Positions 1-10,792 are shown, numbered from the stretch's first letter. The stretch is DNA of 64,000 nucleotides from DAHUXD01 sp963736455 (GCA_963736455.1 CAVTON010000002.1:1-64000); one strand, 5' to 3'. The notes: generated by a model not told the origin, from the sequence alone. Numbers and translations: made by a program.

Positions 1-10
1 GGAGCCTGCC

Positions 11-43
11 CTGAGCGAAGTCGAAGGGCTCCTCGGGATGACC
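11..43. repeat. dispersed intergenic repeat fragment
   Basis: The word CTGAGCGAAGTCGAAGG (11-27) followed by CTCGGGATGACC (32-43) resembles the short palindromic repeats found between genes in many GC-rich genomes. The second word recurs almost exactly in the two inverted-repeat elements of the RND operon (near 44668-44678 and 47972-47983). CCCT and AGGG flank a short loop, so the RNA could fold. It lies just upstream of the first kinase gene and may be the tail of a longer element outside the window. Confidence 0.5.
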
Positions 44-53
44 GCGTGAGGAC

Positions 54-2697
54 ATGACGCTTTCCGCCGGCACGCGCCTCGGTCCCTACGAGATCGTCGC
101 GCCGATCGGGGCGGGCGGGATGGGCGAGGTCTACAAGGCGCGCGACACGCGGCTCGACCGCGACGTCGCCGTCAAGGTGCTTCCGGAACACCTGGCATCG
201 AACGAGGAGATCCGCCAGCGGTTCGAGCGCGAGGCGAAGACGATCTCGCAGTTTTCGCACCCGCACATCTGCGCCCTGTTCGACGTCGGGCGGGAAGGCG
301 ACGTCGAGTATCTCGTCATGGAGCTTCTCGAGGGCGAGTCGCTGGCCGCCCGTCTCGGGAAGGGTCCGCTGCCGACCGAGCAGATCCTGCACTACGGGAT
401 CGAGATCGCCGATGCGTTGGACAAGGCGCACCGGCAGGGGATCGTCCATCGGGACCTCAAGCCCGGCAACGTGATGATCACGAAGTCGGGAGTGAAGCTG
501 CTCGACTTCGGGCTGGCGAAGCCTCTGGCGACGGCGGGCGCGCGGCCGATTTCCGGCGCCTCGGTGATGGCGACCGAGGCCCAGGCGAGCCAGCCGCTCA
601 CCGAGCAGGGAACCGTGCTCGGCACGCTCCAGTACATCGCGCCCGAGCAGCTCGAGGGGGGCGAGGCCGATTCGCGGTCGGACATTTTCGCCTTCGGCGC
701 CGTGCTCTACGAGATGGCGACGGGCAGGAAGGCGTTCACGGGCAGGAGCCAGGCGTCGTTGATCGGCTCGATCCTGCGAGACGACCCGCCATCGATCACC
801 GAAGTTTCCCCGATGATGCCGCCGGCCCTGAACCGCGTCGTGAAGACCTGCCTCGCCAAGGATCCGGAGGATCGGTTCCAGACGGCGCACGACGCCAAGC
901 TCCAGCTTCAGTGGATCGCGGAGGGTGGGTCGCAGGCGGGACTGCCCGCGCCGGTCGTGGCGCGCCGCAAGAACCGGGAGAAGCTCGCCTGGGGCGTCGC
1001 CGCGGTCGCCGCCCTGGCCGCCGCCGCGCTCGGGTTCGGTTTCTGGAAGCGGACGCCGACGCCTCGCCGCACGATGCGCTTCGAGATCGGCGTTCCGCCG
1101 GAGGTCTCGACGATCGACGCGCCGAAGATCTCGCCGGACGGCCGCTTTCTCGCGTTCGACGCGACCGACACGAGCGGAAGAAACCGGATCTGGATCCGGC
1201 CCATGAATGCCCTTCAGGCCCATCCGCTCGCGGGAACGGAAGACACCAAGCGCGGCTTCTGGTCTCCCGACGGAAAGTACGTCGCCTTCTTCGCCGACGG
1301 CAAACTCATGAAAGTGGACGTGTCGGGGGGGCCGCCCCAGAAGATCTGCGATGCGCCGAGGGGCTCCGACGGCACGTGGAGCCCCGAAGGAGTCATTCTC
1401 TTCGACGGCACCGGAAACGACCCGATCCGGCGCGTTTCCGCCTCGGGTGGCACCGCCGAGACGCTGATCCAGCCCGCCGACGTGAAGTCGGCTGAGGTGG
1501 GTTGGCCCGCGTTCCTGCCGGACGGAAAGCATTTCCTGTTCCTGGCGATCGCGCCGAAGGTCACCGAGAGCATGTACCGCATCGGATCGCTCGATTCGAA
1601 GCAGACTCAGCCGTTTGCGCCAGCCCAGTCGCAGATCACCTACGTCGACCCCGGCTACCTCCTGTTCCTGCGCGACCGGACCCTGGTCGCACAGCGGTTC
1701 GACGCAAAGACTCTGAAGACCACAGGCGAACCGATCCCTCTCGCCGAGCAGGTCGGCACGGACAGCGTGGGACTGGCGCGCTTTTCGGTGTCGCGCGAGG
1801 GTACGCTCGCCTATCGGACCGGCGAAATGACGGACCGGCTCGTCTGGGTGGACCGGACCGGCAAGGAGCTCCAGACGGAGGGCGATCCGTCGCGCTATGC
1901 CGACCCGTGCCTCTCCTCGGACGGCCGCCATCTCGCGTTCGACGTCGTGGACACCCGAACCGGAAAAGAGGACATCTGGGTCCGGGACCTCAACCGGAAC
2001 GTGAGCTCGCGCTTCAGCTTTTCGCCGTTAGACGCCTCCGTGCCGATGTTCTCGCCCGACGGCAGCCGGATCGTCTACTCCGTCGGCGACGACCTGGTCG
2101 AGAGGACCGCCGACGGCCAGGGAGCCGAAACGACACTCGGGAAATTCGATGGTGTCACGTTCGTGACCGACTGGTCGGCGGACGGGCGGTTCATCGTCTT
2201 CGCGTCGCAGGGGAAAGGAACGGGCTTCGACCTCTGGATTCTGCCCACCTTCGGCGACAAGAAAGCCTATCCCTGGCTGAAGACGCCGTTCGCGGAGCTC
2301 AATGCCGTCCTTCTCGCCGGATGGCCGCTACCTCGCCTACCAGTCGAACGAGTCCGGGCGCCCGGAGATCTACGTGCAGTCTTTCCCGGGCCCCGGCGGA
2401 AAGTGGCAGGTCTCCTCGGCGGGCGGAAATCAGCCTCACTGGCGAGGCGACGGCAAGGAGCTGTTTTATCGCTCGCTGGATCAAAAGCTCATGGCGGTCG
2501 ATGTGACGGGGGGCGCGACGTTCGAAGCGGGAGTGCCGAAAGAGCTCTTTCCCCTTCACCTCGACACCACACTGGCGCGCAACCACTTTCTCCCGTCGAA
2601 GGACGGCCAGCGTTTCCTGCTGGTCGCGACCCCGGCGCGCGACTCCATTACGCCGACGACGATCGTCCTGAATTGGTGGGCAGACCTGGGGAAGTAG
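54..2697 (+). CDS. Hanks-type Ser/Thr kinase with C-terminal TolB-like propeller, frameshifted
   Basis: This is a transmembrane Ser/Thr protein kinase. The kinase domain (about 12-280) has the glycine loop GAGGMGEVYKA (20-29), catalytic Lys41, alphaC Glu60, HRDLKPGN (132-139) and DFG (151-153). A basic stretch precedes one membrane helix (about 312-330). The C-terminal ~540 residues are a propeller with repeated SPDG motifs, probably periplasmic. The frame breaks at about 2298-2307: the last propeller part (SFSPDGRYLAYQSNESG onward) continues in the +1 frame to a TAG at 2695-2697. Removing one base restores about 880 aa, the usual length of its neighbours. Left unrepaired, the frame runs to 2738 with an Arg/Pro-rich tail unlike the family. 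It is the first of four tandem paralogues. A sequencing indel, a real mutation or recoding are all possible. Confidence 0.85.
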
Positions 2698-2734
2698 CAC
2701 GCGTGAAAGGCTCGGAGCCTGAGGGGGATTCGCC

Positions 2735-5398
2735 GTGACTCTTTCTGCGGGGACCAAACTCGGTCCTTACGAGATCGTCGCTCCGCTCGGAGCGGGCGGC
2801 ATGGGCGAGGTGTACAAGGCGAAGGACACGCGCCTGGATCGGTCGGTGGCGATCAAGGTGCTGCCGCAGCATCTCTCGGCCTCGCCCGAGGTGCGTCAAC
2901 GTTTCGAGCGCGAGGCGAAGACGATCTCGCAGCTGTCGCACTCGCACATCTGCGCGCTCTATGACGTCGGCAACCAGGACGGCGTCGAGTACCTCGTCAT
3001 GGAGCTGCTCGAGGGCGAGACGCTCGGCGACCGGCTCGGCAAGGGGGCGCTGCCGCTCGAGCAGACGCTGCGGTACGGCACCGAGATCGCCGACGCCCTC
3101 GACAAGGCGCACCGGCAGGGGATCGTCCACCGGGACCTGAAGCCGGCCAACGTGATGCTGACGAAGTCGGGCGTGAAGCTTCTGGACTTCGGCCTCGCGA
3201 AGGCGATGGCGCCGCCGGTGCAGTCGGCGGTGACATCCTTGCCGACGGTGATGGGCAGCCAGAAGGAGAACCTGACGGAGGCGGGGACGATCCTGGGGAC
3301 CTTCCAGTACATGGCGCCGGAGCAGCTGGAGGGCCGCGACGCGGACGCGCGGACGGACATCTTCGCGTTCGGGTGCGTGCTGTACGAGATGGCGACGGGG
3401 CGGAAGGCGTTCGTGGGCGCGAGCCAGGCGTCTTTGATCTCGTCGATCATGAAGGAGGATCCGGCGCCGATCTCGGCGACGGCTCCGGCGACGCCGCCGG
3501 CACTGGAGCGCGTGGTGAAGCGGTGCCTCTCGAAGGACCCGGAGGACCGCTGGCAGAACGCGGCGGACCTGAAATCCGAGCTGAAGTGGATCGGGGAGGG
3601 CGGCTCGCAGTCGGGAATCCCGGCACCGGTCGCCGCGGCGCCGGCACGGCGGCGAGGCGCGTGGGCGCCGTGGGCCGCGGCGGTCCTTTTCGCGGCGCTC
3701 GCGTTCCTCGGCGGCCGTTCCCTGCGCCGCACTCCCGAGTCGGCGGTGACGCGTTCCTCGATCGACCTTCCGGGCCAGATGGAGCTCGAACGGTGGAGCT
3801 CGATCGCGCTGTCGCCGGACGGAACGACGCTCGCCTTCGCGGCGACGGGGTCCGACGGAAAGCGCGAGATCTATGTCCGACGAATGGACGGTTTCGCCGT
3901 CCAGGCCATCGCCGGCACCGAGGGCGGAGTAATGCCCTTCTGGTCGCCCGACAGCAAGTCCATCGGCTTCTTCGCCGATCGCAAGCTCAGGCGCGTGCCG
4001 GCTGCCGGTGGTCCGGCGCTCACGATCTGCGAAGCGCAGGACGGCCGCGGGGGAACCTGGAACGAGAACGACCTGATCGTCTTCTCCCCCGCGCCCTTCA
4101 CGGGCCTCTCGAAGGTGTCGGCCTCGGGCGGCTCTCCCGAGACGCTGACCCGGGTGGAGGTCGCCGGCGGCACCCACCGGATGCCGTGGTTCCTGCCCGG
4201 CGGCAAGCGCCTGCTCTATTTCGCCGGAGCCCAGCTCTCGGACGCGAGCAAGAACAGCGAGATCCGGGAGCTCGACCTCGCGACCGGCAAGTCGACCATA
4301 ATCGCCCGGGAAAACAGCGAGGGCCGCTTCGTCGAGCCCGGATACCTCGCGTTCGTGCGCGAAGGCAACCTGCTTCTCCAGTCATTCGATCCCTCGTCGA
4401 TGAGGTTGACGGGAGCGCCGATCCCGGTCGCCGAGGGAATAGCGTTCGAGGCGTTTCGCTGGCTCGGCAACTTCACGTTCTCGAACACCGGTCGGCTGGT
4501 GTTTCAGAGCAGCGAGGCCATCCGAAAGAGCCGCCTGACGTGGTTCGACCTCGACGGCAAGGAGCTCGGCCAGGTGGGCGAGGCCGCCAGCTTTTTCACC
4601 GTAGCCCTCTCGCCCGACGCGCGGCGAGTCGCGGCGACCGTCATTGGCAGCCACAACGCCCGACCCGAGGTTCGCCTCTACGACCTCGAGCGAGGCGTCG
4701 GCACCCGGTTCACGTTCGGGGATCAGGGCGCGAATTTTCCCGTCTGGTCGCCCGATGGCCGCGAGATCGCATACGGCGACCCGGGCTCCGGAATTCGCGT
4801 CAAGCCCGCCGACGGCGGGTCCGAGGGCAGGCTCGTTCTGAAGATGACGACGAACGTCTGGGCGCTCGGCTGGTCGCCGGACGGCAAGCGGATGCTGCTG
4901 CGCGTGCAGGACCCGACGGGCGGCGGCGTGGACCTGAGCGATCTCCCGCTGGACGGAGACGCCAAACCGCGGCGGCTCTTCGCGACAGACCCGAGCGAGT
5001 TCATCAACGGCGCGATATCGCCCGACGGCAAGTGGCTGCTGTACGTCTCGAACGAGACCGGGCGCCAGGAGCTCTACGTCGTGCCGTATCCGGGACTCGG
5101 AGAGAAGCGGCAGGTCTCGACGTCGGGAGGCGCGTTCGGCAACTGGCTCGGGAACCGCTCGATCCTCTACTTTCAGCCGTCCGACGGGAAAATGTTCGCG
5201 GTGGACTTCGACGTCCAGGGCGATTCGATCCGGATGGCGGCGCCGCGACCTCTGTTCGGCGGCAAGGTTCCGCCGCGCGGTCCGATCGACGTGACGCGCG
5301 ACGGCAAGCGCCTCCTCATCGCGGTGCCGGTGGACGACAGCTCGTCGGCGCAGATCCGGTTCGTCTCCGACTGGCGGGCGGACCTGGCGAGGAAGTAG
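2735..5398 (+). CDS. Hanks-type Ser/Thr kinase with TolB-like propeller
   Basis: An 887-aa transmembrane Ser/Thr kinase. All catalytic motifs are present: GAGGMGEVYKA, Lys41, Glu60, HRDLKPAN (132-139), DFG (151-153) and APEQLEG. A membrane helix lies at about 310-326, followed by a propeller with SPDG/SPDS repeats. The GTG start is preceded by a GAGGGGG ribosome-binding site, and this start aligns with the VTLSAGTxLGPYEI N-terminus of its paralogues. It lies 37 nt after the first kinase and directly abuts the next one. About 170 bp of its kinase region (2820-2992) is nearly identical to the next gene, which suggests recent gene conversion. The propeller should sense a ligand or surface in the periplasm; substrates are unknown. 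Confidence 0.93.
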   Translation: MTLSAGTKLGPYEIVAPLGAGGMGEVYKAKDTRLDRSVAIKVLPQHLSASPEVRQRFEREAKTISQLSHSHICALYDVGNQDGVEYLVMELLEGETLGDRLGKGALPLEQTLRYGTEIADALDKAHRQGIVHRDLKPANVMLTKSGVKLLDFGLAKAMAPPVQSAVTSLPTVMGSQKENLTEAGTILGTFQYMAPEQLEGRDADARTDIFAFGCVLYEMATGRKAFVGASQASLISSIMKEDPAPISATAPATPPALERVVKRCLSKDPEDRWQNAADLKSELKWIGEGGSQSGIPAPVAAAPARRRGAWAPWAAAVLFAALAFLGGRSLRRTPESAVTRSSIDLPGQMELERWSSIALSPDGTTLAFAATGSDGKREIYVRRMDGFAVQAIAGTEGGVMPFWSPDSKSIGFFADRKLRRVPAAGGPALTICEAQDGRGGTWNENDLIVFSPAPFTGLSKVSASGGSPETLTRVEVAGGTHRMPWFLPGGKRLLYFAGAQLSDASKNSEIRELDLATGKSTIIARENSEGRFVEPGYLAFVREGNLLLQSFDPSSMRLTGAPIPVAEGIAFEAFRWLGNFTFSNTGRLVFQSSEAIRKSRLTWFDLDGKELGQVGEAASFFTVALSPDARRVAATVIGSHNARPEVRLYDLERGVGTRFTFGDQGANFPVWSPDGREIAYGDPGSGIRVKPADGGSEGRLVLKMTTNVWALGWSPDGKRMLLRVQDPTGGGVDLSDLPLDGDAKPRRLFATDPSEFINGAISPDGKWLLYVSNETGRQELYVVPYPGLGEKRQVSTSGGAFGNWLGNRSILYFQPSDGKMFAVDFDVQGDSIRMAAPRPLFGGKVPPRGPIDVTRDGKRLLIAVPVDDSSSAQIRFVSDWRADLARK

Positions 5399-8086
5399 AT
5401 GGCGCTGCCGGTCGGAACGAAGCTCGGGCCTTACGAGATCCTCGCGCCTTTGGGCGCCGGCGGGATGGGGGAGGTGTACCGGGCGAAGGACACGCGCCTG
5501 GATCGGTCGGTGGCGATCAAGGTGCTGCCGCAGCATCTCTCGGCCTCGCCCGAGGTGCGTCAGCGTTTCGAGCGCGAGGCGAAGACGATCTCGCAGCTGT
5601 CGCACTCGCACATCTGCGCGCTCTACGACGTCGGCAACCAGGACGGGGTCGAGTACCTGGTCATGGAGCTGCTCGAGGGGCAGACGCTGGCGGATCGGCT
5701 GGCGACGGGATCGCTGCCGGTCGAACAGACGCTGCGATACGGGACGGAGATCGCGGACGCGCTGGACAAGGCGCACCGGCAGGGGATCGTCCACCGGGAC
5801 CTGAAGCCGGGCAACGTCATGCTCACGAAGTCGGGAGTGAAGCTCCTCGATTTCGGGCTGGCGAAGGCGATGACGGCGCAGCCGCCGGCATCCGGGGCGA
5901 CGTCGCTGCCGACCGTGATGGGGTCGGCGAACAACAACCTGACGCAGGAAGGGACGATCCTGGGGACGTTCCAGTACATGGCGCCGGAGCAGCTGGAGGG
6001 GCGCGAGGCGGACGCGCGGACGGACATCTTCAGCTTCGGGTGCGTTCTGTACGAGATGGCGACGGGGCGCAAGGCGTTCTCCGGATCGAGCCAGGCGTCG
6101 TTGATCTCGTCGATCATGAAGGAGGAGCCTCAGCCGATCTCGGCGGCCGCGCCGATGACTCCGGCGGCCCTGGATCGCGTCGTCAAACGCTGCCTCGCCA
6201 AGGACCCGGAGGACCGCTGGCAGAACGCGGCGGACCTGAAGTCGGAGCTGAAGTGGATCGCCGAGGGCGGCTCGCAGTCGGGGATTCCCGCGCCGGTGCC
6301 TCAGTCCGCGCGGCGCCGCGCGCCGTGGCTGCCGATCGCGGCGGCCGTCGTCGCCGGCGCGATCGCGTTCGGGGCGGCCTGGTCGCTGCGCCGGCCCGCG
6401 CCAGGGCCGCTTTTGCGCGCGTCGATCGATTTGCCCCCGAGGATGGACTTCGATCCGCAGAACACGTCGCTGGCGCTGTCGCCGGACGGAACGACGCTCA
6501 CCATCGTCGCCAGCGGATCGGATGGGAAGAAGCAGCTCTGGGTGCGCCGGATGGACGGCTTCGCCGTGCAGCCGCTCTCGGGCACGGAGGACGCGACCTG
6601 TCCGTTCTGGTCGCCCGACAGCAAGTTCATCGGGTTCTTCGCCGAGCACAAGTTGAAGAAGGTGCCCGCCTCCGGTGGGACCGTGCAGACGATCTGCGAC
6701 GCTCCCGACGGGCGCGGCGCCAGCTGGGGCGACCGGGACGTCATCGTGTTCGCGCCCGGTCCCTTCGGAGGTCTCTCGAAAGTTCCCGCCGCCGGGGGCA
6801 GCCCGACGATGCTGACGAAAGAGGACCAAGCGGGGGCCACGGACCGGCTGCCGTGGTTTCTTCCCGGCGGCAGGAGGGTCCTCTACCTCTCCGGCTCGGT
6901 CACCTCGGACAAGGACAAGTCGACCGCGATCGAGTGTCTGGACCTCGATACCGGAAAGAGCACCGTCGTCGCGAAAGAGTCGAGCGAAGGCCGATACGCG
7001 TGGCCCGGTTACCTGCTCTTCTTGCGCGAGGGCAACCTGATGGCTCAGCCGTTCGACGCATCGAGCGCGCAAACCCGGGGCGAGGCGGTGCCGATCGCCG
7101 AGCACGTGCGCTTTACGGCGCCGCGCTGGTCCGGGAACTTCTCGGCATCTCAGACGGGGCGCCTCGTCTTCCACACGGGAGGCATGGCACGCCGGACACA
7201 GCTGACCTGGTTCGATCTCGACGGCAAAGAGCTCGGGAGAGTCGGTGAGCCCGGAAACGTCGCGACGACCTCGATGTCGCCGGACGGTCTGCACGCCGGC
7301 GCCACGATTCTCGGCGGCCCGAGCGGAACGATTCCCGAGGTCTGGATCTACGAGCTCGACCGCGGCGTCAGCTCGCGCTTCGTTTTCGGGGGACAGGGAA
7401 GCTACTTTCCTCTGTGGTCGCCGGACGGCAAGCTCGTGGTCTACGGCGAGGTCGGCGGCGGGATCGCCATGAAGTCGGCCGATTCGACGTCCGAGCCGAA
7501 GATGCTCTGGCCCGCCAAGACCAACACCTGGCCGCTCTCGTGGTCGCCGGACGGAAAGTTCATCGTGTTCCGGGTTCAGGACACCAAGACGGGCGGCCTC
7601 GACCTGTGGCTGATGGACGTCGACGGCAGCAAGCCCCCGCGTCCCCTGATCGCGACGCCGGCCGAAGAGATCGCCGCCGCGATCTCGCCCGATGGAAAGT
7701 GGCTGGCGTATTCCTCCAACGAGTCGGGGCGCCGTGAAATCTACGCGGTCCCTTTTCCGGGTCTCGGCGAGAAGCGGCAGGTCTCCTCCGCCGGCGGCTC
7801 CTGGCCAGGCTGGCTCGGAAACGGCCGGATCTTTTTCGTCCAGGAATCCGAGAACAAGCTCTACGCCGTCCCGGTGGAAGAACGCGGAGCGTCGCTGCTC
7901 GTGGGCGCCGCGCAGCCGCTCTTCGGCGGAAAGCCTCTCCCGCGCCCGAGCGGCCTGGGAGCGGCGCCGGGGTTGAGCGCGTCGCCCGACGGGAAGCGGA
8001 TTCTGATCCCCGTTCCCGTCGACGAAGAGTCCTCGCCGCTCGTGCGCGTCGTGTCCGACTGGGTCTCGGATCTGAGGAAGAAATGA
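5399..8086 (+). CDS. Hanks-type Ser/Thr kinase with TolB-like propeller
   Basis: An 895-aa member of the same kinase array. Its ATG follows the TAG of the previous gene with no gap, so translation is probably coupled. Gly-loop, Lys41, Glu60, HRDLKPGN and DFG are intact, so it should be active. A hydrophobic helix at about 310-330 is bounded by arginines, and the rest is a propeller with regularly spaced SPDG repeats. The N-terminus is MALPVGTKLGPYEI rather than the usual (M/V)TLSAGT. It overlaps the next kinase by 4 nt (ATGA). Likely role: one-component transmembrane sensor kinase; ligand and targets cannot be read from the sequence. Confidence 0.93.
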   Translation: MALPVGTKLGPYEILAPLGAGGMGEVYRAKDTRLDRSVAIKVLPQHLSASPEVRQRFEREAKTISQLSHSHICALYDVGNQDGVEYLVMELLEGQTLADRLATGSLPVEQTLRYGTEIADALDKAHRQGIVHRDLKPGNVMLTKSGVKLLDFGLAKAMTAQPPASGATSLPTVMGSANNNLTQEGTILGTFQYMAPEQLEGREADARTDIFSFGCVLYEMATGRKAFSGSSQASLISSIMKEEPQPISAAAPMTPAALDRVVKRCLAKDPEDRWQNAADLKSELKWIAEGGSQSGIPAPVPQSARRRAPWLPIAAAVVAGAIAFGAAWSLRRPAPGPLLRASIDLPPRMDFDPQNTSLALSPDGTTLTIVASGSDGKKQLWVRRMDGFAVQPLSGTEDATCPFWSPDSKFIGFFAEHKLKKVPASGGTVQTICDAPDGRGASWGDRDVIVFAPGPFGGLSKVPAAGGSPTMLTKEDQAGATDRLPWFLPGGRRVLYLSGSVTSDKDKSTAIECLDLDTGKSTVVAKESSEGRYAWPGYLLFLREGNLMAQPFDASSAQTRGEAVPIAEHVRFTAPRWSGNFSASQTGRLVFHTGGMARRTQLTWFDLDGKELGRVGEPGNVATTSMSPDGLHAGATILGGPSGTIPEVWIYELDRGVSSRFVFGGQGSYFPLWSPDGKLVVYGEVGGGIAMKSADSTSEPKMLWPAKTNTWPLSWSPDGKFIVFRVQDTKTGGLDLWLMDVDGSKPPRPLIATPAEEIAAAISPDGKWLAYSSNESGRREIYAVPFPGLGEKRQVSSAGGSWPGWLGNGRIFFVQESENKLYAVPVEERGASLLVGAAQPLFGGKPLPRPSGLGAAPGLSASPDGKRILIPVPVDEESSPLVRVVSDWVSDLRKK

Positions 8087-10767
8087 CCCTTTCCGCCGGG
8101 ACGAAACTGGGCCCCTACGAGATCCAGAGCGCGCTCGGCGCCGGCGGCATGGGCGAGGTCTACAAGGCGCGCGACACGCGCCTGGAGCGCACGGTCGCGA
8201 TCAAGGTGCTGCCGCCGCACCTCTCCTCGTCCGAGGAGATGCGCCAGCGCTTCGAGCGCGAGGCGAAGACGATTTCGCAGATCACGCACCCGCACATCTG
8301 CGCGCTCTACGACGTCAACCGCGAGGGCGAGACCGAGTACCTCGTCATGGAGTACCTCGAGGGCGAGTCTCTCGCGGACCGTCTCGGGCGAGGTCCTCTG
8401 CCGACGGAGCAGCTCCTGAAGTACGGGATCGAGATCGCCGACGCGCTGGACAAGGCGCACCGGCAGGGGATCGTGCACCGGGATCTGAAGCCGGGCAACG
8501 TCATGCTGACGAAGTCCGGCGTGAAGCTGCTCGACTTCGGCCTCGCGAAGTTCCAGGCGGGTGCGCTGAAATCCACGAGCGACTCACGGCTCGCGACCGA
8601 GATGCAGGCGAGCCGTCCGCTGACCGAGCGCGGCACGGTGCTCGGGACGTTCCAGTACATGGCGCCCGAACAGCTCGAGGGCAAGGAGGCGGACGCGCGG
8701 AGCGACCTCTTCGCGTTCGGCGCCGTGCTCTACGAGATGGCGACGGGCAGGAAGGCCTTCACGGGTTCGAGCCAGGCGTCGCTCATCGGTTCGATCCTGC
8801 GCGACGATCCGACGTCGATCACGGAGATCGCGCCGATGACGCCGCCCGCGCTCAATCGCGTCGTCAAGACGTGCCTCGCCAAGGATCCGGAGGACCGCTT
8901 CCAGACGGCTCACGACGTGAAGCTGCAGCTCCAGTGGATCGCCGAGGGAGGGTCGCAGGCGGGACTGCCGGCGCCCGTCGTGGCGAAGCGCAAGAACCGC
9001 GAAAAGCTCGCGTGGGTCGTGGCCGCCGCGGCCCTGGTCGCCGCGGGCCTCGCCACCTTCGGTTACCTGCGCCGCGCGCCCGTCCACGCCGAGCGCATCC
9101 GCTCGTACCTCCTGCCGCCGGAAAAGACCGAGTTCGCGGTCAACGACATTGCCTGCGGATCTCTGACGATCTCTCCCAACGGCCGCATGGCGACCTTCGC
9201 GACGAAGGAGGCCGACGGCAAGACCGTGCTCTGGCTCCAGCCGCTCGGAGAGACCGCCGCCCGTAAGCTTCCGGGCACCGAGGGCGCGAGTTTCCCGTTC
9301 TGGTCGCCGGACAGCCGCTTCCTGGCGTTCTTCGCCGACAAGAAGCTCCAGAAGGTCGATGTCTCCGGAGGGCCGCCCCTGACCATCTGCGAGGTCGAGG
9401 AGAACGGGCGCAACGGCGCGTGGAACCGGGATGGGGTGATCCTCTACTCGCCCGACTCGACGACCGGCATCTTCCGTGTTCCCGCCGCGGGCGGGGCGCC
9501 GAAGCCCGCGACCACGCTCGACACCGCGCGCGGCGAGACGACGGAGCGCTGGGTCACGTTCCTGCCCGACGGCCGCCACTTTCTCTACATGGCGGGCTCG
9601 CACGCGGCGGGCACGAAGAGCGAGTCGAACGCGATCTTCGTCGCCGGCCTCGATTCGAGCGAGAAGACGCTCCTCCTGCAGGCGCGCTCCAACGTCGTGT
9701 ACGCGTCGGGATACCTGCTGTACATGCGCGAGGGCATCCTCATGGCCCAGCGCTTCGACCCGGGGAGCCGGCGGCTGTCGGGCGATCCGGTGCCCGTCGC
9801 CGAGGGAGTGCAGTACGACCCGGCCTACTTCCGCGGCAGCTTCGCCGCGTCCGAGAACGGCGTCCTGCTCTACGCCACCGGCGCCGGGGCGACGAAGACC
9901 CGGCTTCGCTGGCTCGACCTTTCCGGGAAAACCATCGGCGAACCTTTCGGCGAGCCGTCCGAGTACACCAGCCTCGCGGTTTCGCCCGACGAGAAGCGCA
10001 TCGCTGCGGGGATCGCCGATCCGTCGACGGGACTCCCGAACATCTGGCTCCTCGACGCCCGTGGCGCTCGAACGCGGTTGACCGCGGGAGGTCCGGCCAC
10101 GGACTCGCCCGTATGGTCGCCCGACGGGAGCCGCATCGCCTACGCGAAGCTCGAGGGCCGGGCGACGAGCGTCTGCGTCGTGCCGGCCGCCGGCGGCAAG
10201 GAGGAGCGCGTTTTCTTTCTGGAGGGCCGCCTCGAGGTTCCCAGCGCCTGGTCGCCAGACGGGCGGTTCCTCGCCGTCCAGTCGAATGCTCCCGGAGGCA
10301 AGACCAAGTCGGATATCTGGATCGTTCCGATGTCGGGAGGGGGGAAGCCGTACGCCTTCATCGCGACCGAGGCCGACGAAAGCAGTCCCGGGTTCTCCGC
10401 GGACGGCAAGTGGTTGTCGTACATATCCGACGAGTCGGGACGACCGGAGCTCTACGCCGTTCCCTTCCCCGGACCCGGCGGGAAGTGGCAGATCTCCACG
10501 GACGGCGTCGGCGGGGGCGGGTTTTCGGGGCGGGGACTGGAGATTCTCTACGCCACTCCGGCAAGCGACGTCATGGCGGTCGTTCCTACGGCGAGTCCTT
10601 CGGGCCTCGAGGTGGGCGCGGCCAGGGAACTCTTCAAGATGCCCACGTTCGCGGCAATCGGCGGCCGCTACGGCGGCGACCGGTTCGTCGCGGCGGTGCC
10701 GCCCGATCAGTCGCAAGCGTCCCGCATCGGCCTGATCGCCAACTGGACGGCCGGCCTCTCGAGGTGA
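8083..10767 (+). CDS. Hanks-type Ser/Thr kinase with TolB-like propeller
   Basis: An 894-aa transmembrane kinase, fourth and last of the first tandem array. The start overlaps the upstream stop as ATGA (8083-8086), typical of translational coupling. The kinase domain carries Lys41, Glu60, HRDLKPGN and DFG. The helix AWVVAAAALVAAGLATFGY (about 310-328) precedes the propeller. The kinase domain and juxtamembrane region (LPAPVVAKRKNREKLAW) are closest to the first kinase of the window, not to its two direct neighbours, so the array did not arise by simple one-by-one duplication. The propeller ends with the family-typical NWTAGLSR. Confidence 0.93.
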   Translation: MTLSAGTKLGPYEIQSALGAGGMGEVYKARDTRLERTVAIKVLPPHLSSSEEMRQRFEREAKTISQITHPHICALYDVNREGETEYLVMEYLEGESLADRLGRGPLPTEQLLKYGIEIADALDKAHRQGIVHRDLKPGNVMLTKSGVKLLDFGLAKFQAGALKSTSDSRLATEMQASRPLTERGTVLGTFQYMAPEQLEGKEADARSDLFAFGAVLYEMATGRKAFTGSSQASLIGSILRDDPTSITEIAPMTPPALNRVVKTCLAKDPEDRFQTAHDVKLQLQWIAEGGSQAGLPAPVVAKRKNREKLAWVVAAAALVAAGLATFGYLRRAPVHAERIRSYLLPPEKTEFAVNDIACGSLTISPNGRMATFATKEADGKTVLWLQPLGETAARKLPGTEGASFPFWSPDSRFLAFFADKKLQKVDVSGGPPLTICEVEENGRNGAWNRDGVILYSPDSTTGIFRVPAAGGAPKPATTLDTARGETTERWVTFLPDGRHFLYMAGSHAAGTKSESNAIFVAGLDSSEKTLLLQARSNVVYASGYLLYMREGILMAQRFDPGSRRLSGDPVPVAEGVQYDPAYFRGSFAASENGVLLYATGAGATKTRLRWLDLSGKTIGEPFGEPSEYTSLAVSPDEKRIAAGIADPSTGLPNIWLLDARGARTRLTAGGPATDSPVWSPDGSRIAYAKLEGRATSVCVVPAAGGKEERVFFLEGRLEVPSAWSPDGRFLAVQSNAPGGKTKSDIWIVPMSGGGKPYAFIATEADESSPGFSADGKWLSYISDESGRPELYAVPFPGPGGKWQISTDGVGGGGFSGRGLEILYATPASDVMAVVPTASPSGLEVGAARELFKMPTFAAIGGRYGGDRFVAAVPPDQSQASRIGLIANWTAGLSR

Positions 10768-10792
10768 CGCCCCGCGCGGGACGCGGCGCCGG

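Noticed and set aside
4382..7294. 970-codon open frame on the minus strand
   Set aside because: It lies opposite two clear kinase genes and its product is Arg/His/Val-rich, the usual antisense shadow in GC-rich DNA. The same holds for the other long frames opposite or out of frame with the kinases and pumps (e.g. 2648-4177, 8584-10920, 44709-46688, 48014-50971, 56181-58457).
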